A stretch of DNA of 64,000 bases from Streptomyces sp. JHA26 (lineage in GTDB: Bacteria; Actinomycetota; Actinomycetes; Streptomycetales; Streptomycetaceae), in contig NZ_BDJC01000017.1 of assembly GCF_002005565.1 (NCBI RefSeq), positions 1 through 64,000 on the forward strand, written 5' to 3'. Shown one piece after another: positions 9,957-19,043 of this stretch. Each line of letters begins with the position of its first letter. Within the stretch, counting starts at the first letter, position 1. A model generated the notes under the pieces. The model saw only the letters and a list, made by a program, of their open reading frames with translations, did not search any database and was not told where the DNA came from. Made by a program: the position numbers and the translations under genes.

Positions 9957-10631
9957 ATGGTGCAGAAGGCCAAGATCCTCCTGGTCGATGACCGGCCGGA
10001 GAATCTGCTGGCGCTGGAGGCGATCCTCTCGGCGCTCGATCAGACGCTGGTGCGGGCATCGTCCGGGGAGGAAGCGCTCAAAGCACTACTCACGGACGAC
10101 TTCGCAGTCATTCTGCTGGACGTCCAGATGCCGGGCATGGACGGTTTCGAGACCGCCGCGCACATCAAGAGGCGGGAGCGGACCCGGGACATCCCGATCA
10201 TCTTCCTCACCGCGATCAACCACGGTCCGCACCACACCTTCCGTGGGTACGCGGCCGGCGCGGTGGACTACATCTCCAAGCCGTTCGACCCGTGGGTGCT
10301 GCGCGCGAAGGTCTCCGTCTTCGTCGAGCTCTACATGAAGAACTGCCAGTTGCGCGAGCAGGCGGCCCTGCTGCGCCTGCAACTGGAGGGCGGCGGCAGG
10401 TCCGCAGGAGCCGAGACCAAGGAGCCGGCGGGGCTGCTCGCCGAGCTGTCGGCGCGGCTGGCGGCCGTCGAGGAGCAGGCCGAGGCGCTCTCCAAGCAGT
10501 TGGGCGACGAATCGGCCGACGCGGCCGCGGTGGCGACGGCGGCCCATCTGGAGCGCAAGCTCACGGGCCTGCGCCGGGCCCTGGACGCCCTCGAACCGGG
10601 TTCCTCCGGAGGCCAGGCCGCGGTGAACTGA
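9957..10631 (+). CDS. osaB: Response regulator OsaB (receiver plus coiled coil, no DNA-binding domain)
   Basis: The 224-residue product has an N-terminal receiver domain (residues 1-125) with acidic pair Asp11/Asp12, phospho-acceptor Asp55 in VILLDVQMPGMDG, Thr in FLTA and Lys in YISKPF. The rest (about 130-224) is charged and Ala/Glu/Leu-rich, likely coiled coil. No helix-turn-helix is visible, so output is probably by protein contact. ATG 9957 was chosen because AGGAGGG lies 6 nt upstream and the receiver fold begins immediately. OsaB is the cognate regulator of OsaA in osmotic stress in S. coelicolor. The two genes are 336 nt apart, so OsaB probably has its own promoter. Confidence 0.9.
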   Translation: MVQKAKILLVDDRPENLLALEAILSALDQTLVRASSGEEALKALLTDDFAVILLDVQMPGMDGFETAAHIKRRERTRDIPIIFLTAINHGPHHTFRGYAAGAVDYISKPFDPWVLRAKVSVFVELYMKNCQLREQAALLRLQLEGGGRSAGAETKEPAGLLAELSARLAAVEEQAEALSKQLGDESADAAAVATAAHLERKLTGLRRALDALEPGSSGGQAAVN

Positions 10632-10759
10632 GGCGGTCGGTGGGACGGTCGGTGAAGGCACGTCAGCGTCCGTACCCACCGCGTCAGTTCCGGACGCGCG
10701 CGCGGACGACACGAACGGGTGAAGCGGTGGGCACACGTGTCGACCGCCGTCTCCACCGG

Positions 10760-10765
10760 TAACCT
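10760..10765 (+). promoter_or_regulatory. -10 box of a probable leaderless ftsK transcript
   Basis: TAACCT sits 7 nt before ATG 10773, and no Shine-Dalgarno precedes that ATG. A TGTCGA-like -35 lies 16 nt upstream (10738-10743). Confidence 0.5.
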
Positions 10766-10772
10766 CACCCCC

Positions 10773-13517
10773 ATGGCCTCACGTCCCTCCGCAGCCAAGA
10801 AGCAGCCCGCCAAGAAGGCGGCGGCTCCCGCGAAGGCTCCGGCGAGGAAGGCCGCCGCGAAAAAGGCACCCGCGAAGAAGGCACCGGCGAAGAAGGCGCC
10901 CGCCAGGAAGGCCGCGGCGAGGAAACCCGCGCCCGCACCGGTGGCCAGTCCGACCAGCGGCGTCTACCGGCTCGTACGCGCCCTCTGGCTGGGCATCGCG
11001 CATGCCGTCGGCGCCGTCTTCCGCGGCATAGGCCAGGGCGCGAAGAACCTCGACCCGGCACACCGCAAGGACGGAGTCGGGCTCCTGCTGCTCGGCATGG
11101 CGCTGATCGTCGCCGCCGGCACCTGGGCCGACCTGAAGGGCCCTGTCGGCGACCTCGTCGAGATCCTGGTGACGGGAGCCTTCGGCCGACTCGACCTGCT
11201 CGTGCCGATCCTGCTCGGCACCATCGCCGTGCGTCTGATCCGGCACCCGGAGAAACCCGAGGCCAACGGCCGGATCGTGATCGGCCTGTCGGCCCTCGTC
11301 GTCGGCGTGCTCGGCCAGGTGCACATCGCCTGCGGCTCACCGGCCCGCAGCGGCGGCATGCAGGCCATAAGGGACGCCGGCGGTCTGATCGGCTGGGGGG
11401 CCGCGACCCCGCTGTCGTACACGATGACCGACGTGCTCGCCGTGCCGCTGCTCGTACTGCTCACGGTCTTCGGACTGCTGGTCGTCACGGCCACACCCGT
11501 CAACGCCATCCCGCAGCGGCTGCGGCTGCTCGGGGTGCGGCTGGGACTCGTCCACGACCCGGAGGCGGACGGGTTCACCGACGACGACGAGCGGTACGAC
11601 GAACAGTGGCGCGAGGCGCTGCCCGCGCGGCCCCGCAGGCGCGGGGGCGCGCCCGCCGCGGAGCCGTACGGCCCCGACGGCGCCGAGCAGGAGGCGCTCG
11701 ACCGGCGCCGCGGCCGGCCCCGCCGCTCCGCCGTGCCGCAGCCCGACGCGAGCCGGCCGATGGACGCCGTGGACGTCGCCGCCGCTGCCGCCGCCGCGCT
11801 CGACGGCGCCGTCCTGCACGGGATGCCGCCGTCCCCGCTGGTCGCCGACCTCACCCAGGGCGTGAGCACGGGGGAGCACGAGCCGACGACACCGACGCCC
11901 ACGCCGGTCCCGGCCGCGCGGCCCCAGCCGGGGAAGCCCCGGAAGAACCCGGCCGGCACGGGGGTGCCCGACCTCACCAAGACCCCGCCCCCGCAGGAAC
12001 GGGAGCTTCCGCCGCGCGCCGAGCAACTCCAGCTCTCCGGCGACATCACGTACGCCCTGCCGTCCCTGGACCTCCTCACGCGCGGTGGCCCCGGCAAGTC
12101 GCGCAGTGCGGCCAACGACGCGATCGTCCACTCGCTGACCACCGTCTTCACCGAGTTCAAGGTCGACGCGGCCGTCACCGGCTTCACCCGCGGCCCGACG
12201 GTCACGCGGTACGAGGTCGAGCTCGGGCCCGCCGTGAAGGTGGAGCGGATCACCGCGCTGACCAAGAACATCGCGTACGCCGTCGCCAGCCCCGACGTGC
12301 GGATCATCAGCCCGATCCCCGGCAAGTCCGCGGTCGGCATCGAGATCCCCAACACCGACCGGGAGATGGTCAACCTCGGCGACGTGCTGCGGCTCGCGGA
12401 GTCCGCCGAGGACGACGACCCGATGCTGGTCGCCTTCGGCAAGGACGTCGAGGGCGGCTACGTCATGCACTCCCTGGCGAAGATGCCGCACATGCTGGTC
12501 GCCGGCGCCACCGGCTCCGGCAAGTCGTCCTGCATCAACTGCCTGATCACCTCGATCATGATGCGGGCGACCCCGGAGGACGTCCGGATGATCCTGGTCG
12601 ACCCCAAGCGCGTCGAGCTGACGGCGTACGAGGGCATCCCGCACCTGATCACGCCGATCATCACCAACCCGAAGCGGGCCGCCGAGGCGCTCCAGTGGGT
12701 CGTGCGCGAGATGGACCTGCGCTACGACGACCTCGCGGCCTACGGCTACCGGCACATCGACGACTTCAACCGCGCCGTGCGCGAGGGCAAGGTGAAGCCG
12801 CCCGAGGGCAGCGAGCGCGAGCTGCAGCCGTACCCGTACCTGCTGGTGATCGTGGACGAGCTGGCCGACCTGATGATGGTGGCGCCGCGGGACGTCGAGG
12901 ACGCGATCGTGCGGATCACGCAGCTCGCCCGGGCGGCCGGCATCCACCTCGTGCTCGCCACGCAGCGGCCGTCGGTGGACGTCGTCACCGGTCTCATCAA
13001 GGCGAACGTCCCCTCCCGGCTGGCCTTCGCCACCTCCTCGCTGGCGGACTCGCGGGTCATCCTCGACCAGCCCGGCGCGGAGAAGCTGATCGGCAAGGGC
13101 GACGGCCTCTTCCTGCCGATGGGCGCGAACAAGCCGACCCGCATGCAGGGCGCGTTCGTGACCGAGGAGGAGGTCGCGGTCATCGTCCAGCACTGCAAGG
13201 ACCAGATGGCGCCCGTCTTCCGGGACGACGTCGTCGTCGGCACCAAGCAGAAGAAGGAGATCGACGAGGACATCGGCGACGACCTCGACCTGCTGTGCCA
13301 GGCGGCCGAGCTGGTCGTCTCCACCCAGTTCGGCTCCACGTCCATGCTCCAGCGCAAGCTCCGCGTCGGCTTCGCCAAGGCGGGACGCCTGATGGACCTG
13401 ATGGAGTCGCGGGGCATCGTCGGACCGAGCGAGGGTTCGAAGGCCCGTGACGTCCTGGTGAAGGCCGACGAGCTGGACGGCGTGCTCGCGGTGATCCGGG
13501 GGGAGACCGAGGGGTAG
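10773..13517 (+). CDS. ftsK: DNA translocase FtsK
   Basis: The 914-residue septal DNA pump moves chromosomes through closing septa. The N-terminus (about 1-50) is an unusual run of AAKKAPAKKAP-type Lys/Ala/Pro repeats, histone-H1-like. It is followed by four to five membrane helices (about 95-250), a long Pro/Arg-rich linker, and the RecA-like motor. That motor has Walker A VAGATGSGKSSCIN (about residue 570), Walker B LLVIVDELADLMM and the LATQRPSVDVVTG arginine-finger region. A C-terminal gamma winged helix (STQFGSTSMLQRKLRVGFAKAGRLMD as separate segments) reads polar KOPS-like sites. ATG 10773 is preferred over GTG 10719 because of the leaderless -10 box. It lies downstream of osaB with its own promoter. 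Confidence 0.95.
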   Translation: MASRPSAAKKQPAKKAAAPAKAPARKAAAKKAPAKKAPAKKAPARKAAARKPAPAPVASPTSGVYRLVRALWLGIAHAVGAVFRGIGQGAKNLDPAHRKDGVGLLLLGMALIVAAGTWADLKGPVGDLVEILVTGAFGRLDLLVPILLGTIAVRLIRHPEKPEANGRIVIGLSALVVGVLGQVHIACGSPARSGGMQAIRDAGGLIGWGAATPLSYTMTDVLAVPLLVLLTVFGLLVVTATPVNAIPQRLRLLGVRLGLVHDPEADGFTDDDERYDEQWREALPARPRRRGGAPAAEPYGPDGAEQEALDRRRGRPRRSAVPQPDASRPMDAVDVAAAAAAALDGAVLHGMPPSPLVADLTQGVSTGEHEPTTPTPTPVPAARPQPGKPRKNPAGTGVPDLTKTPPPQERELPPRAEQLQLSGDITYALPSLDLLTRGGPGKSRSAANDAIVHSLTTVFTEFKVDAAVTGFTRGPTVTRYEVELGPAVKVERITALTKNIAYAVASPDVRIISPIPGKSAVGIEIPNTDREMVNLGDVLRLAESAEDDDPMLVAFGKDVEGGYVMHSLAKMPHMLVAGATGSGKSSCINCLITSIMMRATPEDVRMILVDPKRVELTAYEGIPHLITPIITNPKRAAEALQWVVREMDLRYDDLAAYGYRHIDDFNRAVREGKVKPPEGSERELQPYPYLLVIVDELADLMMVAPRDVEDAIVRITQLARAAGIHLVLATQRPSVDVVTGLIKANVPSRLAFATSSLADSRVILDQPGAEKLIGKGDGLFLPMGANKPTRMQGAFVTEEEVAVIVQHCKDQMAPVFRDDVVVGTKQKKEIDEDIGDDLDLLCQAAELVVSTQFGSTSMLQRKLRVGFAKAGRLMDLMESRGIVGPSEGSKARDVLVKADELDGVLAVIRGETEG

Positions 13518-13706
13518 GGAGCGGTACGCGCGGATCACCTCGCGTGGCGGATCGGGACGGCCGGCCGGCCGATCGTGACTCACCCGTTAGGGATCATTGA
13601 GCAACCGTTTCCCCATGGCCTACGTCAAGTTGAGGGAAGCGACAAAGAGGTACTCCGCCATCGGGACACGAACCCATACCGATGGCGTACAAGTCCCACC
13701 GTCCGG

Positions 13707-13737
13707 TTGCCTCACCCGTTTGTACCCCCCCTAGACT
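13707..13737 (+). promoter_or_regulatory. Possible promoter of the RodZ-like gene
   Basis: TTGCCT (13707-13712) and TAGACT (13732-13737) are 19 nt apart, about 40 nt before the GTG start at 13780. The spacer is slightly long, so confidence is moderate. Confidence 0.4.
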
Positions 13738-13779
13738 GAACGTCCAGCACAGGCGGCCATCCGCTCGAAAGGCGCCCCC

Positions 13780-14631
13780 GTGTCCATCGGCAACTCCCCT
13801 GAAGACGAGCGTCCGATCGAAGGCGTGTCCGAAGAGGTTTCTGAGGAAACCCGCCCCTCCGTCGGCCGTGCCCTGCAACAGGCGCGCATCGCCGCCGGGA
13901 TGACCGTCGACGACATCAGCAGCGCCACCCGCGTCCGCATCGCCATCGTGCACGCCATCGAGGCGGACGACTTCACACCGTGCGGCGGCGACGTCTACGC
14001 CCGCGGTCACATCAGGGCCCTGGCCAAGGCCGTGGGGCTCGATCCGGCCGAGCTCCTCGCGCGGTACGACGCCGAGCACGGCGGACGCCCGGCCCCGACC
14101 CCCGCCGCGCCCCTGTTCGAGGCGGAACGCATCCGTCCCGAGCGGCGCGGACCCAACTGGACCGCCGCCATGGTCGCCGCGATCGTCGCGGTGATCGGTT
14201 TCGTGGGCTTCACCTTCGTCAAGGGCGGCGACAGCGGCGGCAACGAGGCGAGCGTCGCCGAGGGCGCCCAGCCGTCGTCCGGTACGTCCGCCTCGCCGAG
14301 CGCCAAGCCCAAGAAGCCCACCGCCCCCCAACCGGAACCGAGCGAGAGCGCCATCGCCGCCGTGCCCGCGGACAAGGTGACCGTCAAGGTCAGCGCCGCC
14401 GAGGGTCGCAGCTGGATCTCCGTCAAGGACCACAACGGCAGGCGACTCTTCGACGGCACCCTCGAGCAGGGCGACTCCAAGACCTTCCAGGACGACGACA
14501 AGATCGACCTCGTCCTCGGCGACGCCGGCGCCATCCAGCTGTACGTCAACGGCAAGAAGATCGAGGACGACTTCCAGCCGGGTGCCGTGGAGCGGCTGAC
14601 GTACACGCAGGGTGACCCGCAGGTCGGATAG
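13780..14631 (+). CDS. RodZ-like helix-turn-helix membrane protein (DUF4115)
   Basis: The 283-residue bitopic protein has a cytoplasmic Xre-type helix-turn-helix (about 28-95; [16 protein letters not shown]), a juxtamembrane stretch and a single membrane helix (about 127-146, [19 protein letters not shown]). A Ser/Pro/Lys-rich linker leads to an external beta-domain of the DUF4115/RodZ C-terminal type (about 190-280; [21 protein letters not shown]). This architecture is that of RodZ, which links the envelope to the cytoskeleton in rods. In streptomycetes, which grow at tips, its role is less clear. GTG 13780 follows CGAAAGGCG. It lies between ftsK and rimO, and a strong terminator closes the unit. 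Confidence 0.85.
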   Translation: MSIGNSPEDERPIEGVSEEVSEETRPSVGRALQQARIAAGMTVDDISSATRVRIAIVHAIEADDFTPCGGDVYARGHIRALAKAVGLDPAELLARYDAEHGGRPAPTPAAPLFEAERIRPERRGPNWTAAMVAAIVAVIGFVGFTFVKGGDSGGNEASVAEGAQPSSGTSASPSAKPKKPTAPQPEPSESAIAAVPADKVTVKVSAAEGRSWISVKDHNGRRLFDGTLEQGDSKTFQDDDKIDLVLGDAGAIQLYVNGKKIEDDFQPGAVERLTYTQGDPQVG

Positions 14632-14656
14632 GCGGACCGAGGGGACGAGTCGCTAC

Positions 14657-14682
14657 GGGGTTGGCCGAGATCGGCCAACCCC
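14657..14682 (+). terminator. Terminator after the RodZ-like gene
   Basis: GGGGTTGGCCGA (14657-14668) pairs perfectly with TCGGCCAACCCC (14671-14682), a 12-bp stem 25 nt after the stop codon. No T tract follows, which is common in Streptomyces. It also separates this gene from the rimO promoter. Confidence 0.75.
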
Positions 14683-14710
14683 GTCGACGTGGGCCGTCCG
14701 CGGGACGAAG

Positions 14711-14716
14711 TAGTCT
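14711..14716 (+). promoter_or_regulatory. -10 box of a probable leaderless rimO transcript
   Basis: TAGTCT ends 7 nt before ATG 14724, and no ribosome binding site lies between. Confidence 0.5.
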
Positions 14717-14723
14717 TGAGCCC

Positions 14724-16193
14724 ATGCCTGAAAGCCGTACCGTCGCACTCGTCACCCTTGGCTGCGCCCGTAACGAGGTGGACTCGGAGGAGCTCGCAGG
14801 CCGTCTGGAGGCGGACGGCTGGAAGCTCGTCGAGAACGCCGAGGAAGCGGACGTCGCCGTCGTGAACACGTGCGGCTTCGTCGAGGCCGCCAAGAAGGAC
14901 TCCGTCGACGCCCTCCTGGAGGCCAACGACCTCAAGGGCCACGGCAGGACGCAGGCCGTGGTGGCCGTGGGCTGCATGGCCGAGCGGTACGGCAAGGAGC
15001 TGGCCGAGGCCCTGCCCGAAGCCGACGGCGTCCTCGGCTTCGACGACTACGCCGACATCTCCGACCGGCTGCAGACCATCCTCAGCGGCGGTGTCCACGC
15101 CGCGCACACCCCGCGCGACCGGCGCAAGCTGCTGCCCATCAGCCCCGCCGAGCGCCAGGAGGCCGGCGCCGCCGTCGCCCTGCCCGGGCACGGCCCGGCC
15201 GACCTCCCGGAGGGCGTCGCCCCCGCCTCCGGGCCCCGCGCGCCCCTGCGCCGCCGCCTGGACGGCTCCCCGGTCGCCTCGGTGAAGCTGGCCTCCGGCT
15301 GCGACCGGCGCTGCTCCTTCTGCGCCATCCCGTCCTTCCGCGGCTCCTTCATCTCGCGCCGCCCGAGCGACGTGCTGAACGAAGCGCGGTGGCTGGCCGA
15401 GCAGGGCGTCAAGGAGATCATGCTGGTCTCCGAGAACAACACCTCCTACGGCAAGGACCTCGGTGACATCCGCCTGCTGGAGTCCCTGCTGCCCGAGCTC
15501 GCCGAGGTCGACGGCCTCGAGCGGGTGCGCGTCAGCTACCTCCAGCCGGCCGAGATGCGCCCCGGCCTGATCGACGTGCTGACCTCGACGCCGAAGGTCA
15601 TGCCCTACTTCGACCTGTCCTTCCAGCACTCCGCGCCGAACGTGCTGCGGGCGATGCGCCGCTTCGGCGACACCGACCGCTTCCTCGAGCTCCTGGACAC
15701 CATCCGGAGCAAGGCCCCCGAGGCGGGCGTGCGGTCCAACTTCATCGTCGGCTTCCCCGGCGAGTCCGAGGCCGACCTCGCCGAGCTGGAGCGGTTCCTG
15801 AACCACGCCCGGCTGGACGCCATCGGCGTCTTCGGCTACTCCGACGAGGAGGGCACCGAGGCGGCGACGTACGAGAACAAGGTCGACGAGGACGTCGTCG
15901 CCGAGCGGCTGGCACGGGTGTCCCGGCTGGCCGAGGAACTCGTCTCGCAGCGGGCCGAGGAGCGGGTGGGCTCGACCGTGCGGGTACTCGTGGAGTCCGT
16001 GGACGAGGACGGCGTGTACGGGCGCGCGGCCCACCAGGCGCCGGAGACGGACGGCCAGGTGCTGCTCACGGGCGGCGAAGGTCTGAGTGCCGGTCGTATG
16101 GTCGACGCGAAGGTGGTCGGTACGGAGGGTGTCGACCTGGTGGCCGAACCGCTGCCGGGCTCGCCCGCGTGGAGTGAGGAGGCGGCCGGATGA
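14724..16193 (+). CDS. rimO: Ribosomal protein S12 methylthiotransferase RimO
   Basis: The 489-residue radical-SAM methylthiotransferase modifies an aspartate of ribosomal protein S12. The UPF0004 domain carries the three cysteines for the auxiliary cluster ([26 protein letters not shown]). The radical-SAM domain has the CxxxCxxC motif in [15 protein letters not shown] (about residue 193), and a TRAM domain closes the C-terminus. An Ala/Pro-rich insertion of about 50 residues sits between the first two domains, making it longer than the usual 440 residues. Its stop overlaps pgsA by 4 nt, so rimO-pgsA-cinA form an operon. Confidence 0.93.
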   Translation: MPESRTVALVTLGCARNEVDSEELAGRLEADGWKLVENAEEADVAVVNTCGFVEAAKKDSVDALLEANDLKGHGRTQAVVAVGCMAERYGKELAEALPEADGVLGFDDYADISDRLQTILSGGVHAAHTPRDRRKLLPISPAERQEAGAAVALPGHGPADLPEGVAPASGPRAPLRRRLDGSPVASVKLASGCDRRCSFCAIPSFRGSFISRRPSDVLNEARWLAEQGVKEIMLVSENNTSYGKDLGDIRLLESLLPELAEVDGLERVRVSYLQPAEMRPGLIDVLTSTPKVMPYFDLSFQHSAPNVLRAMRRFGDTDRFLELLDTIRSKAPEAGVRSNFIVGFPGESEADLAELERFLNHARLDAIGVFGYSDEEGTEAATYENKVDEDVVAERLARVSRLAEELVSQRAEERVGSTVRVLVESVDEDGVYGRAAHQAPETDGQVLLTGGEGLSAGRMVDAKVVGTEGVDLVAEPLPGSPAWSEEAAG

Positions 16194-16963
16194 CCGGAGT
16201 CCCGGCGTCCGCGGCGGGCGGCTCCTCCAGCGCGCGCAGGACCGGCCCGCGCGGCGCCTCGGGCGCGGCGCAGGAACCGACCGAGCGCAAGACGTCGGGG
16301 GGCGCCGTGGAACGGGGTGCGACCGAGGGCGGTGCCGGCGGGCGCGGCGGCAAGATCGCGGCCGCAGCCGTCAACCAGGCGAGCGTCTGGAACGTCGCCA
16401 ATCTGCTGACGATGTTCCGGCTGGTCCTCGTGCCGGTCTTCGTGGTGCTGATGCTCGGCAACGGCGGGTACGACCCGGCCTGGCGCTCCTTCGCCTGGGC
16501 GGCCTTCGCCGTCGCCATGTTCACCGACATCTTCGACGGCCATCTGGCCCGCACCTACAACCTCGTCACGGACTTCGGGAAGATCGCCGACCCCATCGCC
16601 GACAAGGCGATCATGGGAGCGGCGCTGATCTGCCTCTCCGCGCTGGGCGACCTGCCGTGGTGGGTCACGGCCGTCATCCTGGGCAGGGAACTCGGGATCA
16701 CCCTGCTGCGTTTCCTGGTCATTCGGTACGGCGTCATCCCCGCGAGCCGCGGCGGCAAGCTGAAGACCCTCACCCAGGGCGTGGCCGTCGGCATGTACGT
16801 CCTGGCCCTGACGGGGCCCCTGGCCACCCTGCGGTTCTGGGTGATGGCGGCGGCGGTCGTCCTGACCGTGGTGACCGGACTGGACTATGTGAAGCAGGCC
16901 ATTGTCCTGCGCCGGCGGGGAATCGCCGAGCGCAAGGCGGCGTTGAAGGGGACAGAAGGGTGA
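16190..16963 (+). CDS. pgsA: CDP-diacylglycerol--glycerol-3-phosphate 3-phosphatidyltransferase
   Basis: The 257-residue membrane enzyme makes phosphatidylglycerol phosphate from CDP-diacylglycerol. It has the CDP-alcohol phosphotransferase signature DxxDGxxAR-x8-GxxxDxxxD ([10 protein letters not shown], then [10 protein letters not shown], about residues 110-140). About six membrane helices surround it. The first 60 residues are disordered and rich in Ser, Ala and Gly, an extension relative to most family members. The family includes several CDP-alcohol transferases, so the substrate is inferred from similarity to the PgsA2-type genes always found next to cinA in actinobacteria. The ATGA overlap with rimO and GTGA overlap with cinA imply translational coupling. 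Confidence 0.85.
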   Translation: MTGVPASAAGGSSSARRTGPRGASGAAQEPTERKTSGGAVERGATEGGAGGRGGKIAAAAVNQASVWNVANLLTMFRLVLVPVFVVLMLGNGGYDPAWRSFAWAAFAVAMFTDIFDGHLARTYNLVTDFGKIADPIADKAIMGAALICLSALGDLPWWVTAVILGRELGITLLRFLVIRYGVIPASRGGKLKTLTQGVAVGMYVLALTGPLATLRFWVMAAAVVLTVVTGLDYVKQAIVLRRRGIAERKAALKGTEG

Positions 16964-17505
16964 GTTCCACGGCTGCCGACGTGGTGCGACTACTCACGGT
17001 GAAGGGCGAGACCCTCGCGATCGCCGAGTCGCTGACCGGTGGTCTGGTGGCGGCCGGGATCACGGAGGTCCCGGGCGCGTCGAAGGTCTTCCGGGGCTCG
17101 GTGACCGCCTACGCCACGGAACTGAAGCGTGATCTGCTCGGCGTCGACGCCGAACTGCTGACGGCTCGAGGCGCGGTGGACCCGCAGGTCGCGGCGGAGA
17201 TGGCGGCCGGCGTGCGCAAGGCGCTGGGAGCCGACTGGGGCATCGCGACGACGGGTGTCGCGGGCCCCGATCCACAGGACGGGCAGCCGGTCGGGACGGT
17301 CTACGTGGCTGTGCACGGACCTTCCGCACCACGGGACGGTTCCGCCCCTGGCGGAAAAGTGGAGGCGCTGCGGTTGAACGGCGACCGCGCGGAAATTCGT
17401 ATGGAGAGTGTACGGAGCGTGCTGGCACTCCTTCTGAGGGAGCTTGCGGGCGAACAGACCGGGAACGAGCGGGCACAGGATACGGAACGGAACGGGGGGT
17501 TTTGA
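16960..17505 (+). CDS. cinA: CinA C-terminal-domain amidase (nicotinamide-nucleotide amidase type)
   Basis: The 181-residue stand-alone CinA C-terminal domain has AIAESLTGGLVAAGIT (about 19-34), the ATTGVAGPDPQDGQPVGTVYVA signature and the GSVTAYATELKRDLLGV strand. The family hydrolyses nicotinamide mononucleotide to nicotinate mononucleotide in pyridine-nucleotide recycling. The N-terminal molybdopterin-like domain of long CinA proteins is absent. GTG 16960 overlaps the pgsA stop by 4 nt. The tail from residue 150 on is charged and unconserved. An inverted repeat that looks like a ClgR operator lies inside the gene, upstream of clgR. Confidence 0.88.
   Translation: MSSTAADVVRLLTVKGETLAIAESLTGGLVAAGITEVPGASKVFRGSVTAYATELKRDLLGVDAELLTARGAVDPQVAAEMAAGVRKALGADWGIATTGVAGPDPQDGQPVGTVYVAVHGPSAPRDGSAPGGKVEALRLNGDRAEIRMESVRSVLALLLRELAGEQTGNERAQDTERNGGF
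17340..17356 (+). promoter_or_regulatory. Candidate ClgR operator within cinA
   Basis: TTCCGCC-CCT-GGCGGAA is a perfect 7-bp inverted repeat with the CGC-N5-GCG core reported for ClgR boxes in actinobacteria. It lies about 260 nt upstream of the clgR start, and a TTGAAC (17374-17379) promoter-like element follows it. Autoregulation is inferred, not shown. Confidence 0.35.
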
Positions 17506-17614
17506 TGTTTGCAGCCCTGAGTGAACACGACATCGCTCCCCGCACGGCCGCGGCGCGAGGCGGTACGGTGGGGCGAGAAGGATGCGGCTACGCGGTCCGA
17601 GGAGGGAGCCACCG

Positions 17615-17995
17615 ATGATTCTGCTCCGTCGCCTGCTGGGTGACGTGCTGCGTCGGCAGCGCCAGCGCCAGGGCCGTACTCTGCGCGAAGTCTCCTCGTC
17701 CGCCCGAGTCTCACTCGGCTATCTCTCCGAGGTGGAGCGGGGGCAGAAGGAGGCGTCCTCCGAGCTGCTGTCCGCCATCTGCGACGCGCTGGACGTACGG
17801 ATGTCCGAACTCATGCGGGAAGTGAGCGACGAACTCGCCCTCGCGGAGCTGGCCCAGTCCGCCGCGGCCACGTCGAGCGAGTCCGTGCCCGCGCCGGTTC
17901 GTCCGATGCTGGGTTCGGTGTCGGTGGCCGGTGTGCCACCGGACCGGGTGACCATCAAGGCGCCTGCGGAAGCGGTGGACGTCGTCGCCGCCTGA
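17615..17995 (+). CDS. clgR: ClgR, transcriptional activator of Clp/Lon protease genes
   Basis: This 126-residue Xre-family regulator has a helix-turn-helix at about 20-65 ([29 protein letters not shown]). The N-terminal [20 protein letters not shown] and C-terminal AVDVVAA are typical of actinobacterial ClgR. In S. lividans ClgR activates clpP1P2 and lon and is itself destroyed by ClpP through its terminal alanines, and the final VAA is present here. ATG 17615 follows GGAGGGAG at 9 nt. The position directly after cinA is the conserved one in Corynebacterium and Streptomyces. The 109-nt gap after cinA and a TACGGT box at 17564 suggest an extra promoter. Confidence 0.9.
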   Translation: MILLRRLLGDVLRRQRQRQGRTLREVSSSARVSLGYLSEVERGQKEASSELLSAICDALDVRMSELMREVSDELALAELAQSAAATSSESVPAPVRPMLGSVSVAGVPPDRVTIKAPAEAVDVVAA

Positions 17996-18015
17996 GTGTC
18001 CGCGCGTCGGCGTCC

Positions 18016-18069
18016 GAGGCCCCGGCCAGGGCCTCTCCGGGAGACCGGAGGGGTGCGGTCGGGGTTTTT
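18016..18069 (+). terminator. Terminator region after clgR
   Basis: Two adjacent hairpins, GAGGCCC-N6-GGGCCTC (18016-18035) and CTCCGG-GAGA-CCGGAG (18035-18050), are followed by GGGG and a run of five Ts (18065-18069). It is the likely end of the rimO-pgsA-cinA-clgR unit. Confidence 0.55.
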
Positions 18070-18177
18070 GCGTGCCCGGGCGGGTGTCGGCCGGCGTTCC
18101 GTTCGCCCGTTTGCCGGTTCGTGACGCCGCGGTCATCGTGGAAGGACATGGACGGGGGAGAACCGACGGAGGTGCGG

Positions 18178-18648
18178 ATGTACGTCGTCAAAAGCCCTTT
18201 GTCCGACGCGAACCTCAAGATCGTTTCCGAGGCGCTGCAAGGCGCTCTCGTCGACCTGGTGGACCTGGCCCTGGTCGCGAAGCAGATCCACTGGAACGTC
18301 GTCGGGCCGCGTTTCCGCTCCGTGCACCTCCAGCTGGACGAGGTCGTCGGTACCGCGCGCACGCACTCCGACACCGTGGCCGAGCGTGCCTCGGCGCTCG
18401 GTGTGTCACCGGACGGGCGGGCCGCGACGGTGGCCGTCGGCAGCGGTATCGACGTGACCCCCGAGGGCTGGGTGGACGACACCACCGCGGTGGGGACGAT
18501 CGTGGACGCGCTGGGCGCGGTGATCACCCGGATGCGGGAACGGATCACCGCGACCGGGGAGCCGGACCCCGTGAGCCAGGACATCTTCATCCAGATCACC
18601 GCCGACCTCGAGAAGCAGCATTGGATGTTCCAAGCCGAAAACGGATGA
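18178..18648 (+). CDS. dpsB: Dps-family ferritin-like DNA-protection protein
   Basis: The 156-residue Dps protein has the family's inter-subunit ferroxidase motif: His in KQIHWNVVGPRFRSVHLQLDE (Trp/His/Asp/Glu pattern, about residues 39-60) and LEKQHWMFQAE at the end. Dps forms a 12-mer that oxidises and stores iron and shields DNA during stress. The N-terminal tail is short and not lysine-rich, so direct DNA binding may be weak. ATG 18178 follows GGAGG with a 5-nt spacer. The position matches the Dps paralogue called DpsB in S. coelicolor. Its stop overlaps the next gene by 4 nt. Confidence 0.88.
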   Translation: MYVVKSPLSDANLKIVSEALQGALVDLVDLALVAKQIHWNVVGPRFRSVHLQLDEVVGTARTHSDTVAERASALGVSPDGRAATVAVGSGIDVTPEGWVDDTTAVGTIVDALGAVITRMRERITATGEPDPVSQDIFIQITADLEKQHWMFQAENG

Positions 18649-18974
18649 CACCGGCGACCGTGCGCCGGGCGGCCGCTCTGGGGCTCGGCGCGCTGTGGTG
18701 CTGGGCGGCGCTGCGTCTGGTGATGGTGCCCGGCGCCGGTGCGGTCGAGGGGGCGGTCGTGGCCGGCGGATGGGGGCTGAGCGTGCTGCCGGTTCACTGC
18801 GTGCCCCGGAGCCGGGCCGCGGGAGGTGTCGGGGCGAGGTGGTGTCGCCGGGCCCTGCGGGCGTTGCCGGGGCCCCGGCCTTCTCGCGGCCCGGGCGGGG
18901 CGTGCGAAGCGGGCCGTCGGGCGCTGACGAGCGACAACACCGACGGGTCCGACACGGCGGGGCGGAGCGCGTGA
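18645..18974 (+). CDS. Small hypothetical membrane protein coupled to dps
   Basis: The 109-residue product starts on an ATGA overlap with the Dps stop codon. It has two hydrophobic stretches near the N-terminus (about 9-24 and 31-48) and then an Arg/Gly/Pro-rich tail with no recognisable domain. I do not recognise the family. The overlap argues that it is translated with Dps, but the tail has low-complexity composition and the true extent is uncertain. Confidence 0.5.
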   Translation: MTPATVRRAAALGLGALWCWAALRLVMVPGAGAVEGAVVAGGWGLSVLPVHCVPRSRAAGGVGARWCRRALRALPGPRPSRGPGGACEAGRRALTSDNTDGSDTAGRSA

Positions 18975-19043
18975 CCCACCTGCTCGCCCGGGGCACCGGC
19001 GCCGGTGGGCGTCCTTCCGGCGGAAGGACGGGACCGACGGCCG

